From: Hungatella_A sp034142505
GTDB taxonomy: Bacteria > Bacillota > Clostridia > Lachnospirales > Lachnospiraceae
Length of the DNA stretch: 64,000 bases
NCBI GenBank assembly: GCA_034142505.1
Contig: JAWZDV010000055.1
Span: 1-64,000 of the forward strand
Reading direction: 5' to 3'
Shown: piece by piece, positions 17,973 to 26,835 of the stretch
Layout of the letters: the number at the start of each line of letters is the position of its first letter
Position numbering within the stretch: the stretch's first letter is position 1
The notes under the pieces: model-generated
What the model saw: only the letters and a program-made list of their open reading frames with translations
The model's database searches: none
Told to the model about the DNA's origin: nothing
Translations under genes and position numbers: made by a program

Positions 17973-18657
17973 CCTGTGCCTCCCTGTTCCAACTAAGCTC
18001 CTCTTTCAGTTCTTTCAAACGCGCTCCGGCACTGTCCGTGTTCTGGGCATGCAGCTGCTGTTCGATCTTTTGAAGCTGGTCTCTTTCTTTCCATAAAAAT
18101 TCCCGGAGAACGGGATTCTTGTGCTGAATCAGATAGCGGCCATACAGATACTCCGCCTGAGTCATCTCATCCATGCTGCCCCGGGCCACATCCATCACAG
18201 TGTAGTATTTGCCGTCCTCCTCCACCATATCCTCCCTGGTGATCGAAAATCCCTGCTCCACCAGGAAACGTCTCACTTTGTCAAGTTCCGACTGGGGCGA
18301 CAGCACCCACTGGCTTACGTCATCCCAAAGATGGCGGCCGCCCTCTAAAATATGGATCACCAGCTCGCCGCCCATGCCCGCGATCACCACCGTGTCCACT
18401 TCCCCGGCTTCCAGCTGCCCGGCTCCGTCACTGAGTCTTGTCTCAATCCGGTCCTCCAGGTGATGCTTTGCAATATGGTCTCTGGCCCGCTCCAAGGGCC
18501 CCGTCCGCACATCCATGGCGATGGCCTTTGTCACGGTTCCCTCCTCGGCCAATGCGATGGGAATGTAGCCGTGGTCCGTTCCGATATCGGCCAGGCGGCT
18601 CCCCTTGGACACAAAGGAAGCAACCAGTGTCAAACGTTTTGATAATCTCATGTACAC
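17959..18657 (-). CDS. trmK: tRNA (adenine-22-N1)-methyltransferase
   Basis: A 232-residue Rossmann-fold methyltransferase. The S-adenosylmethionine site is visible as ADIGTDHGYIPIAL (about 23-36) and the catalytic-side motif as VIAGMGGELVIHIL (about 91-104). The C-terminal coiled-coil extension (about 180-225) is typical of TrmK. It methylates N1 of A22 in some tRNAs. It lies 6 bases after rpoD and overlaps the Nif3-like gene, giving the common rpoD-trmK-Nif3 order. Confidence 0.92.
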   Translation of the reverse strand: MYMRLSKRLTLVASFVSKGSRLADIGTDHGYIPIALAEEGTVTKAIAMDVRTGPLERARDHIAKHHLEDRIETRLSDGAGQLEAGEVDTVVIAGMGGELVIHILEGGRHLWDDVSQWVLSPQSELDKVRRFLVEQGFSITREDMVEEDGKYYTVMDVARGSMDEMTQAEYLYGRYLIQHKNPVLREFLWKERDQLQKIEQQLHAQNTDSAGARLKELKEELSWNREAQDEMQ

Positions 18658-18663
18658 TCCTGT

Positions 18664-19800
18664 TTAATCCAGATAATCCTTCAATTTTTTACTTCTGCTG
18701 GGATGGCGGAGTTTCCGCAGGGCCTTGGCCTCAATCTGGCGGATGCGCTCCCTGGTCACATTGAACTCCCGCCCCACCTCTTCCAAGGTTCTGGGCCGTC
18801 CGTCCTCCAGTCCAAACCGCAGTTTCAACACCTTCTGTTCCCGCTCCGTCAGGGTATCCAGCACCTCCATCAGCTGCTCGTGAAGCAGGGTGAAGGTTGC
18901 CGCGTCCGCCGGCACCGCCACATGGTCGTCCTGGATAAAGTCGCCTAAGTGGCTGTCCTCCTCCTCGCCGATGGGCGTCTCCAAGGAAACCGGCTCCTGG
19001 GATATCTTCATGATCTCCCGCACCCGCTCCACCGGCAAATCCATCCGCTCCGCAATCTCCTCCGGCTGCGGCTCCCGTCCCAAATCCTGTAACAGCTGTC
19101 TGGAGATACGGATCAGCCGGTTGATGGTCTCCACCATATGCACCGGAATCCGGATGGTCCTGGCCTGGTCGGCAATAGACCTGGTGATCGCCTGCCGAAT
19201 CCACCAGGTGGCATAGGTGCTGAATTTATATCCCTTGGTATAATCAAATTTCTCCACGGCCTTGATCAGCCCTAAATTGCCTTCCTGAATCAGATCCAAA
19301 AACTGCATCCCGCGCCCCACATACCGCTTGGCAATGCTGACCACCAGACGCAGGTTGGCTTCCGCCAGCCGTTTCTTGGCGTTCTCGTCCCCTAACTCCA
19401 TCCGTTTGGCAAGCTCGATCTCCTCCTCCGTGGACAAAAGCGGCACCTTGCCGATCTCTTTTAGATACATGCGGACCGGGTCGTCTAAATTGACGCCCTC
19501 CGGAATCGATAAATCCAGATGCTCTAAATCAATCTCTTCCTCTTCTTCCAGCTCTTCTTCAATGAATAAATCCGGGTCGATCTCATCTTCCTGCCCGATC
19601 CGTAGGATATCGACTTTGTTGGCCTCCAGGAAGTCGTCGATCCTGTCCAGTTTCTCGGGACTTAAGATCTCTCCCTTGAAGAAATCCAGAATCTCCTGGC
19701 TCTCCAGTACATTCTTTTTCTTTTTCGCCTCCGCTAACAACAGTTCCAGTTTTTCTTCGAAACCAACTTCCCTCTCGTCCTTCTCGTCCATAACGTCCAT
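18664..19800 (-). CDS. rpoD: RNA polymerase primary sigma factor
   Basis: A 378-residue sigma-70/SigA protein. A short region 1.1 is followed by an acidic stretch (about 80-95). Region 1.2 (DPVRMYLKEIG), region 2 (DLIQEGNLGLIKAVEKFDYTKG, then FSTYATWWIRQAI), region 3 and region 4 (LEEVGREFNVTRERIRQIEAKAL) are all present, so it can read both -35 and -10 elements. The size is usual for Firmicutes. It is the third gene of dgt-dnaG-rpoD. The many TTGACA/TATAAT-like boxes in this window are the expected targets. Confidence 0.97.
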   Translation of the reverse strand: MDVMDEKDEREVGFEEKLELLLAEAKKKKNVLESQEILDFFKGEILSPEKLDRIDDFLEANKVDILRIGQEDEIDPDLFIEEELEEEEEIDLEHLDLSIPEGVNLDDPVRMYLKEIGKVPLLSTEEEIELAKRMELGDENAKKRLAEANLRLVVSIAKRYVGRGMQFLDLIQEGNLGLIKAVEKFDYTKGYKFSTYATWWIRQAITRSIADQARTIRIPVHMVETINRLIRISRQLLQDLGREPQPEEIAERMDLPVERVREIMKISQEPVSLETPIGEEEDSHLGDFIQDDHVAVPADAATFTLLHEQLMEVLDTLTEREQKVLKLRFGLEDGRPRTLEEVGREFNVTRERIRQIEAKALRKLRHPSRSKKLKDYLD

Positions 19801-19828
19801 CCTTCCATAACTTGCCTATATTGTTACC

Positions 19829-21592
19829 TTAATCAAGCGAAATATTCAAGTCCTTTAAGGCACTCTGTGCTTTGATAATCTCCTGAAGTTCAGTGATATC
19901 TTTCGCATTGCGGCTGGCTTCATCCAGACTGTGCTTGCGCACTTTGATGACGGTCTCCGAAAAAGCCTTCTTCTGTTCCTCGTTATCCAATGACTCCTTT
20001 AAGCTGGCGTTGAAAAGCGCTGCCACTTCTTTGTACTGTTCTTCGTCGTTAATAAAATGATTTAAGATTCCCGCCGGGTTCACATCCCCCCTGGCATGTC
20101 CCTCAAAGACCATCACGGCCACCTGATGATATAAATCCTCCCGGAAATCATCAGCCGAGACGATCCCCTCGATTTTGGAGAAGAGTTCCGGGTTCTCGAT
20201 CAGCCAGGTCAGCAGCAGTCTCTGGGACCGGCGGCTGCCGTCATCCTTCTCCTTCTTTTTGCGCTCCGGCGCTTCTTCCCGCTCCGGGCGTTTCACCGTC
20301 ATATCGAGACGGCTTCCCAGACGGTTCACCAGCTGTTTTAAATCCTGATAGTTGATAAAATACTCTCTGGCTACCGCCTCCAAATAGTTGTCCCGCTCCA
20401 GCGCGTCCGGGAATTCCAGCAGTTTTTTTGCCACCTCGTTATAGAAAGAGGTCTTCTGCTCCGGGTCGTCCATGCTGTAATTCTTCCTGATCACCTCGAT
20501 CTCAAACATAAAGCTGTTCTTTGCCTGGGCGATCCGTTCCCGGAAGGCGTCGGCTCCCAAATGTTTCATAAATTCATCCGGGTCCTTATATGGCTCCATA
20601 TTCAGCACCTTGATGGACATCCCCACTTCTTTTAAAATCGGAATGGCCCGAAGAGCCGCCTTGGTGCCTGCGCCGTCGCTGTCGTAGGTTAAAATCACCT
20701 GGGTGGTGTAGCGTTTTAACAGGGCGGCATGCTGGGTGGTAAATGCCGTGCCAAGAGAAGCCACCGCGTTGGTGAACCCCGCCTGATGCATGGCAATCAC
20801 ATCCATATAGCCCTCGCAGATCAATATGTATTTCTCCCTGGAGGTTCTGGCATAGTTAAGACCATAGAGATTCCGGCTCTTGTCAAACAGCTTGGTCTCC
20901 GGGGAGTTTAAATACTTGGGAGTTCCGTCCCCCATGACACGGCCGCCAAAGCCGATGACCCGGTTGTTGATATCCATGATCGGAAACATGACGCGGTTCC
21001 AGAACTTGTCGTGGGCGCCCCGCTCCTCGATGGTCACAAGCCCCGTCTCTTTTAAGATGGCGTCGTTGTAGCCCTTTTTTCTCAAATACTGGTATAGATC
21101 GTCGCTGGTTTTGTTGGCAAATCCAAGGCCGAACCGTCGGATCGTCTCGTCGCTTAACTCCCTCCGCCTCAAATAGTCGTACCCTATCTTCCCCTGGGGC
21201 TGTCCTAACTGGTAATAAAAATAGTTGGCGGCCAGCTTGTTGATCTCTAACAGCGTGGCCCGCAAATCCGCCTGGGCTTTCGCCTCCTTGGAGTACTCCT
21301 CCTTCGGCAGTGTCACGCCGGCACGGTCGGCCAGCAGCTGCAGCGCCTCGGTAAAGGAATAATTCTCATACTCCATAATAAACGTGATGACATTGCCTCC
21401 GGCCCCGCAGCCGAAACAGTAGTACATCTGCTTCCCTGGCGCCACGGAAAAGGACGGCGATTTCTCATTGTGGAACGGGCACAGCCCGAAATAATTGCTT
21501 CCTTTTTTCTGCAACTTCACATATCCGGAGATTACATCAACGATGTCATTCTTCATTCTTACTTCTTCCACTATGTCTTCTGGATAATACAT
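19829..21592 (-). CDS. dnaG: DNA primase
   Basis: A 587-residue primase that makes RNA primers at the fork. The CHC2 zinc finger (CPFHNEKSPSFSV and YYCFGCGAGG, about 40-67), the central TOPRIM domain (CEGYMDVIAMHQAG; LTYDSDGAG) and a C-terminal DnaB-binding region are present. The reading frame stays open upstream to 21715, but the MYYPEDIVEEVR start at 21592 has AAGGAGG nine bases ahead and matches the family. It lies between dgt and rpoD, as in the macromolecular-synthesis operon. Confidence 0.96.
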   Translation of the reverse strand: MYYPEDIVEEVRMKNDIVDVISGYVKLQKKGSNYFGLCPFHNEKSPSFSVAPGKQMYYCFGCGAGGNVITFIMEYENYSFTEALQLLADRAGVTLPKEEYSKEAKAQADLRATLLEINKLAANYFYYQLGQPQGKIGYDYLRRRELSDETIRRFGLGFANKTSDDLYQYLRKKGYNDAILKETGLVTIEERGAHDKFWNRVMFPIMDINNRVIGFGGRVMGDGTPKYLNSPETKLFDKSRNLYGLNYARTSREKYILICEGYMDVIAMHQAGFTNAVASLGTAFTTQHAALLKRYTTQVILTYDSDGAGTKAALRAIPILKEVGMSIKVLNMEPYKDPDEFMKHLGADAFRERIAQAKNSFMFEIEVIRKNYSMDDPEQKTSFYNEVAKKLLEFPDALERDNYLEAVAREYFINYQDLKQLVNRLGSRLDMTVKRPEREEAPERKKKEKDDGSRRSQRLLLTWLIENPELFSKIEGIVSADDFREDLYHQVAVMVFEGHARGDVNPAGILNHFINDEEQYKEVAALFNASLKESLDNEEQKKAFSETVIKVRKHSLDEASRNAKDITELQEIIKAQSALKDLNISLD

Positions 21593-21665
21593 GAAGTTCC
21601 TCCTTATATTTTCCTGTACGGACTTTCTGAAAGTCCCATGTACGTAACAGCCGGACCGGCGGCAT

Positions 21666-22679
21666 TTACAGCGCCTTCCAGGCTTTTGGCACAAATAACT
21701 CCTCAAATTTATCAATGGCGTAGCTGTCGCTCATGCCTGCGATGTAATCACAGACCACCCGCTCCTTCTTCTCCTGGTTTTTCTCCATCATAAGCAGGTA
21801 CTCCTGAGGCAGCTTCTCCACGTGTTTCATATAGTAATCATACAGCGCCACAATCAACTGCTGCGCTTTGCCTTCCTCAGCTTTTGGAATCTCATTCTTG
21901 TAGACATTCTCAAACATCCAGGAGCGCAGGCCCTTCATGGCCTCCTCCATCCCCGGGGACATGACAATCTCCGGCTTCCCCAGACTGTTTTCGATAATGT
22001 CGTGAATCAGGGTATTTAACCGCTCCCTGACGCTGTGGCCCAGGATTCCGGTGTATTTCTCCGGCAGATCCTCCTCCACAAAAATCTTCGCACGGATGGC
22101 ATCGTCAATGTCATGGTTAATATAGGCGATCTTGTCTGACAGGCGGACCACACAGCCCTCCAGCGTGCCTGGATGTCCCGAGGTGCGGTGGTTTAAGATG
22201 CCGTCCCGGACCTCCTTCGTCAGATTCAGTCCCTGCCCGTTCTTCTCCAGCTTCTCCACCACGCGGATACTCTGTTTGTAGTGGGCGAAACCGTCTTCAC
22301 AAATCTCATTCAATATCCGCTCCCCGGAATGGCCGAAGGGGGTATGCCCCAGATCGTGGCCGAGGGCAATGGCTTCCGTCAGGTTCTCATTGAGCCACAG
22401 AGCGCGGGAAATGGTTCTGGCAATCTGTGCCACTTCCAGGGTATGAGTCAGTCTCGTCCGGTAGTGGTCGCCTTCCGGCGCCAGAAATACCTGGGTCTTG
22501 TGCTTCAGTCTCCGAAAGGACTTGCAGTGGATAATCCGGTCCCTGTCCCGCTGATATTCCGGCCGGATGTCGCAGAGCTCCTCTGGCATGTCCCGCCCCA
22601 GAGTGTTCCTGCTCAGTGCCGCGTAAGGACTTAAATACTTCTCCTCCCACTGCTCCGCCGATTCCCTGATGTTCATCAT
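21666..22679 (-). CDS. dgt: dGTP triphosphohydrolase (HD superfamily)
   Basis: A 337-residue HD-domain dNTPase that converts dGTP to deoxyguanosine and triphosphate. Metal ligands are visible in RTRLTHTLEVAQIAR (H and R), ALGHDLGHTPFGHSGE (the HD pair) and LSDKIAYINHDIDDA. The length fits the shorter bacterial group. It is the first gene of the cluster with dnaG and rpoD and has AAGGAGG before the ATG. In this family the enzyme tunes dNTP pools, which fits its link to primase. Confidence 0.92.
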   Translation of the reverse strand: MMNIRESAEQWEEKYLSPYAALSRNTLGRDMPEELCDIRPEYQRDRDRIIHCKSFRRLKHKTQVFLAPEGDHYRTRLTHTLEVAQIARTISRALWLNENLTEAIALGHDLGHTPFGHSGERILNEICEDGFAHYKQSIRVVEKLEKNGQGLNLTKEVRDGILNHRTSGHPGTLEGCVVRLSDKIAYINHDIDDAIRAKIFVEEDLPEKYTGILGHSVRERLNTLIHDIIENSLGKPEIVMSPGMEEAMKGLRSWMFENVYKNEIPKAEEGKAQQLIVALYDYYMKHVEKLPQEYLLMMEKNQEKKERVVCDYIAGMSDSYAIDKFEELFVPKAWKAL

Positions 22680-22752
22680 GTACCCTCCTTTTCAGATGGT
22701 GTGTAGGAATGAGCTATGATATTCTATCATATTCTATGCAAAGTTATCTTAA

Positions 22753-22761
22753 ATTATATCA
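22753..22761 (-). promoter_or_regulatory. Candidate extended -10 promoter of dgt-dnaG-rpoD
   Basis: The minus strand reads TGATATAAT, an extended -10, about 75 bases before dgt. No good -35 hexamer lies at the normal distance. The rest of 22680-22870 is AT-rich with no gene I can support. Confidence 0.4.
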
Positions 22762-22869
22762 CATTTTCCGTTTTATTCCTACCCCTAATTGCAAATGGGG
22801 AAGGTGAGGCACAGGTTTCAAAAGATGTGGAAATATACTGAAAACGCGGCTGTTGCCACCTGATTCGTG

Positions 22870-22914
22870 AAAAAAATAACAGGCGCCGGCTCCTGCTGGG
22901 GAACTGGCACCTGT
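22870..22914 (-). terminator. Terminator of the gcv-lplA-lpdA operon
   Basis: On the minus strand ACAGGTGCC and GGCGCCTGT pair around a loop of about 18 bases and are followed by TATTTTTTT. It lies just past the lpdA stop. Confidence 0.85.
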
Positions 22915-22941
22915 ATCGTTCCTGTTTCAATGATTCGTCTG

Positions 22942-24336
22942 CTACCGTCCGGCTGTCTGGGCGGCCGCTTCCCCGATCCCCTCACAGAAGGTTGGATGGG
23001 GCATGATAATGCCGGCTAACTGTTCCACGGTCAACTGATTCCGGATCGCCAGCTCCAGCTCGCCGATCATGTCGGTGGCCCTGGCGCACATCAGCTGGGC
23101 GCCGATGAGTTCGTGTCCTTTCTTCTTTGCCACCAGCTTGATAAACCCGCGCTCCTGGCCGGAAAGAAGGGATTTGCCGTTCATGGACATGATGTATTTG
23201 CCGGAAACGACCTCGATACCGGCTTCCCTGGCCTCGTCGGCGGTCATGCCGATCACGGCGATTTCCGGGTCGGTGTAGACGCAGGAGGGAACAGGACTGT
23301 CCGTATATCTGGGGGACTTGCCGTACATCATTTCCACGGCGGTGATTCCTTCCGCTGTTGCCGCATGGGCCAGCTGGATGCCGCCGATGACATCACCGAT
23401 GGCGTAAATGCCGGGAATGCTGGTGCGGTATGTCTCATCCACAGTGATACAGCCTCCGGTCTCCTCCACTCTCGATTTGATAAATTCGCTGAAGAGTCCG
23501 GCGGTATCCGGGCGGCGGCCGGTGGCGATGAGAACCCGGTCTCCCACAGCTTCCCGCTCATTCCCTTTTTCCTCGTAAATGCAGACAAGTCCGGTCTCCG
23601 TCTTCCTGATTTCTTTGACCATGGCTCCGGTGTGAATGTCGATACCCCGCTTTTTGCCGATCATCTTCAGATTCTGGGCGATCTCCTTGTCCATGCCGGG
23701 AAGAATGCGGTCCATGGCTTCCAGAACGGTGACTTTGCAGCCGGTGTCGCTGTAAATCTGGGCAAATTCCATGCCGATGACACCTCCGCCGATGATGACA
23801 AGGGAGGTTAAGGACATGTCGATATCTTCCAGCATATGGTCACTGTTCACCACGCCCTCCAGGCTGCTGCCGGGAATCGGCGGGGCGGCCGGTGTGGAGC
23901 CGGTGGCGATAAGAATATTGGCGGCTTCCAGGCGGATCGGGGTCATCGATGCCTCTGTTGGAATGACGGAAACCAGGTGTTCCTCCTCGATGGTCCCGGT
24001 TCCGTAGTAGATGTCCACCTTGCTCTTTTTCAACTGGGCGGCAATGCCGTTTTGCAGGGCTTCCACTACCTGGATTTTTCTTGCGCGAAGAGCTTCGCTG
24101 TCGATCGTTAGAGACTCTGCTTTTAGGCCGGCTTCCTGTGCTTCCAGTGTTTCCCGGTACAGACCGGTGGTGTGAAGCAGGGTTTTGGTCGGAATACAGC
24201 CGCGGTTTAAGCAAGTTCCCCCCAGCTCCCGGCGTTCGATAATGGCGGTCCGTTTCCCCAGCTCCGCGGCCCGCAGGGCCGCCGGATATCCTCCCGGACC
24301 GGCTCCTATTACAATGAAATCATATGCGGTTGGCAA
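22942..24336 (-). CDS. lpdA: Dihydrolipoyl dehydrogenase (glycine cleavage L protein)
   Basis: A 464-residue flavoenzyme that reoxidises the dihydrolipoyl arm of GcvH with NAD+. It shows the FAD motif IGAGPGGYPAALRAAELG (about 11-28), the redox disulfide GGTCLNRGCIPTK (about 39-51), the NAD motif IIGGGVIGMEFAQ, and the C-terminal catalytic HPTFCEGIGEA. It is the last gene of the riboswitch-controlled glycine operon, 32 bases after lplA and before a strong terminator. No 2-oxoacid dehydrogenase genes are nearby, so it is probably dedicated to glycine cleavage. Confidence 0.95.
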   Translation of the reverse strand: MPTAYDFIVIGAGPGGYPAALRAAELGKRTAIIERRELGGTCLNRGCIPTKTLLHTTGLYRETLEAQEAGLKAESLTIDSEALRARKIQVVEALQNGIAAQLKKSKVDIYYGTGTIEEEHLVSVIPTEASMTPIRLEAANILIATGSTPAAPPIPGSSLEGVVNSDHMLEDIDMSLTSLVIIGGGVIGMEFAQIYSDTGCKVTVLEAMDRILPGMDKEIAQNLKMIGKKRGIDIHTGAMVKEIRKTETGLVCIYEEKGNEREAVGDRVLIATGRRPDTAGLFSEFIKSRVEETGGCITVDETYRTSIPGIYAIGDVIGGIQLAHAATAEGITAVEMMYGKSPRYTDSPVPSCVYTDPEIAVIGMTADEAREAGIEVVSGKYIMSMNGKSLLSGQERGFIKLVAKKKGHELIGAQLMCARATDMIGELELAIRNQLTVEQLAGIIMPHPTFCEGIGEAAAQTAGR

Positions 24337-24368
24337 TAATCATTCCCCCTTTGTCTTTTTTGTCTATC

Positions 24369-25364
24369 TTACATGGACCGGCGAATCAGTCCGGTAATGT
24401 CGCGTTTCATCTGCTCTTGAAGTTCCGTTTTTGCAGGTATCTGCCCAAGCGCTGTTTCTAAAGCGCCAAGCTGGTATTTCTGTCCAATCATAGCGCCGGA
24501 CAGACGCGGAATGATATCCACATCCAGGGCATCCGTATAGAGATTCAGGTTTTGTACGATACCGCCCTCCACCTCCAGCTGTAATTGGGCGCCTCCCCAG
24601 GAAAAACGCTGTTCTGCCTGGAAGGTAAACGGAATCTTCCGTCCGTACAGCCACTCCCAGGAAGATAACTGCCTGCGGAATTTTGAAAGTTCGGTTCCGT
24701 CTATTTCTTTCAGTTCCATAGTCTGCACCGGCAGTCCGTACACATCCGAAAATGCTTTTACAAGACGCTCCTTCATGCCATCCACCGTCATCCCCGGTGC
24801 GAACTCCGTCAAGTTGGCCACGCGGCTTCTCACGGATTCCACCCCTTTGGAGGCAAGTTTTTCTTTCGCCACATGAAGATACCGGGACATCTGCTCTTTG
24901 TCTACCCGGATGAGGATCGTTCCGTGGTGATAACAGCAGCCGCCGGTCTGGTAATAGGCGTTTCCGGAGAATTTTCTCCCGTCCACCTGGATATCATTGC
25001 GGCCGGTGCGCTCCGCTCCAATGCCGTACATGTTAACGGCCTGAAGAATCACTTCCGTCTGCTTTTCTACGCTGTAATCTTCTTTTCTCACAAGAAATGT
25101 GAAATTTAAATTGCCCAGATCATGGAAGACGGCGCCGCCGCCGGAGAGGCGGCGCGCCAGATAACCTCCGTCTTCTTCCAATTGACTGCATCTGCATTCT
25201 GCAAAACAATTCTGATTCCGGCCAATGACTACCGTGCGGCGGTTCTGCCACAGGTACAGAATGCATTCCCCCTGACTCACATGATGGAGAAGATAAGATT
25301 CCAGCGCCATATTGTCATAGGGAATTGTGGTAGTGCTGGTTATGGTTTTTAAATGCTTGATCAT
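24369..25364 (-). CDS. lplA: Lipoate-protein ligase
   Basis: A 331-residue LplA-type enzyme that activates lipoate with ATP and attaches it to a lysine. The family motif RRLSGGGAVFHDLGNLNFTF (about 73-92) and a C-terminal accessory domain are both present, so activation and transfer can be done by one chain. The N-terminal GRNQNCFAEC segment is also typical. It lies between gcvPB and lpdA, which suggests its job is to lipoylate GcvH of this operon, and that the cell depends on scavenged lipoate. Confidence 0.93.
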   Translation of the reverse strand: MIKHLKTITSTTTIPYDNMALESYLLHHVSQGECILYLWQNRRTVVIGRNQNCFAECRCSQLEEDGGYLARRLSGGGAVFHDLGNLNFTFLVRKEDYSVEKQTEVILQAVNMYGIGAERTGRNDIQVDGRKFSGNAYYQTGGCCYHHGTILIRVDKEQMSRYLHVAKEKLASKGVESVRSRVANLTEFAPGMTVDGMKERLVKAFSDVYGLPVQTMELKEIDGTELSKFRRQLSSWEWLYGRKIPFTFQAEQRFSWGGAQLQLEVEGGIVQNLNLYTDALDVDIIPRLSGAMIGQKYQLGALETALGQIPAKTELQEQMKRDITGLIRRSM

Positions 25365-25386
25365 TGGCCTAACTCCTCTTCCGCTT

Positions 25387-26835
25387 TTATGTTGTAAAAT
25401 CGTATTTTAACCGCGGATTTCTGGCAGCCGCCACCTCGTCAAGACGCCCTACCTGGGTGAAATGCGGCGCGGTTCGTACTTTCTCCGGGTCTTTCTGCGC
25501 CGTCTCATAGATTTCCACAAAGGCGGCAATCAGTTCCTCTAAATTCTCCCTGGACTCTGTCTCCGTCGGTTCTACCATCAGCGCCTCATGGACAATCAGT
25601 GGGAAATACATGGTCGGCGGGTGGATGCCGTAATCCAGCAGCGCCTTGGCAATATCCATGGCCGACACGTCAATCTCATGTTTCTCCTGCTCTAAGCTCA
25701 TGACAAATTCATGCATGCAGGTCTCCTGATACGGCATATGGTAATAGGGCGACAGTTTGACTCTGATGTAGTTGGCATTTAATACCGCGTTCCGGCTGGC
25801 CTCGGGGATTCCCGTCTTTCCCAGAATCGTGATATAAGTCAAAGCCTTTACCACAACCAGGAAATTCCCATAGAACGCTTTTACCATGCCGACGGAGGAA
25901 GCTTTCTGCTCCATATCATATCCGCTTCCATCCGCCCTCTCCACCACCTGTTTTCCCGGCAGAAACTCTGCTAAGAACTTCTTGCAGCCCACCGGTCCGC
26001 TTCCCGGCCCACCGCCTCCGTGGGGAGTGGAAAATGTCTTGTGTAAATTCAGATGAATCACGTCAAACCCCATATCCCCCGGCCGCACGATCCCCATAAC
26101 GGCATTTAAATTGGCCCCGTCATAGTAGTTTAAGCCGCCGGCTTCATGGATGATCCTGGTAATCTCCAGTATATTCTTGTCAAACAATCCCACGGTATTG
26201 GGATTGGTCAGCATCAGACCTGCCGTATCGTCTCCGACGGCGGCTCTCAATTTCTCCAAATCCACGCATCCGTCTTCCTGGGACGGGATGTTGACTACCT
26301 CAAAGCCCGCCATCACCGCGCTGGCCGGGTTGGTGCCGTGGGCGGAATCGGGAACGATGATCTTCTTTCTTCCCGTATCGCCGCGGCTTGCGTGATAGGC
26401 CTTGATTAACAGCAGGCCCGTAAATTCCCCGTGGGCCCCCGCCGCCGGCTGGAAGGACATCTCATCCATGCCGGTGATCTCGCACAGAAGCGTTTCCGCT
26501 GTCTTGAGAACCTCTAAACAGCCCTGTACGCCGGACTCCGGCTGGAGTGGATGAATGCCGGTGAATTTGGGCAGCGACGCCATCTCCTCGTTGATCTTCG
26601 GGTTGTATTTCATGGTGCAGGAGCCCAGGGGATAAAAACCGTCGTTGACCCCGTGGGTGGCTTTGGCAAGCTCCGTGTAATGCCTGCTGATATCCTGCTC
26701 CGATACCTCCGGTAAATGAAGTTCTCCCTGACGCTCATGGCCCTCCAAGGACACCACCGGCACATCGCATTCCGGAAGAATATCACATCTGCGTCCCGGG
26801 ACGCTTCTCTCAAATATCAGTTTCATCAGCCGCAC
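25387..26835 (-). CDS. gcvPB: Glycine dehydrogenase (decarboxylating) subunit 2
   Basis: A 482-residue PLP-dependent half of the split P-protein, which decarboxylates glycine and passes the aminomethyl group to GcvH. The PLP lysine lies in NLHKTFSTPHGGGGPGSG (about 275), preceded by 'DGANLNAVMGIVRPGDMG'. Its start overlaps the gcvPA stop by 10 bases, which keeps the two subunits balanced. The split form is normal in Firmicutes. Confidence 0.96.
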   Translation of the reverse strand: MRLMKLIFERSVPGRRCDILPECDVPVVSLEGHERQGELHLPEVSEQDISRHYTELAKATHGVNDGFYPLGSCTMKYNPKINEEMASLPKFTGIHPLQPESGVQGCLEVLKTAETLLCEITGMDEMSFQPAAGAHGEFTGLLLIKAYHASRGDTGRKKIIVPDSAHGTNPASAVMAGFEVVNIPSQEDGCVDLEKLRAAVGDDTAGLMLTNPNTVGLFDKNILEITRIIHEAGGLNYYDGANLNAVMGIVRPGDMGFDVIHLNLHKTFSTPHGGGGPGSGPVGCKKFLAEFLPGKQVVERADGSGYDMEQKASSVGMVKAFYGNFLVVVKALTYITILGKTGIPEASRNAVLNANYIRVKLSPYYHMPYQETCMHEFVMSLEQEKHEIDVSAMDIAKALLDYGIHPPTMYFPLIVHEALMVEPTETESRENLEELIAAFVEIYETAQKDPEKVRTAPHFTQVGRLDEVAAARNPRLKYDFTT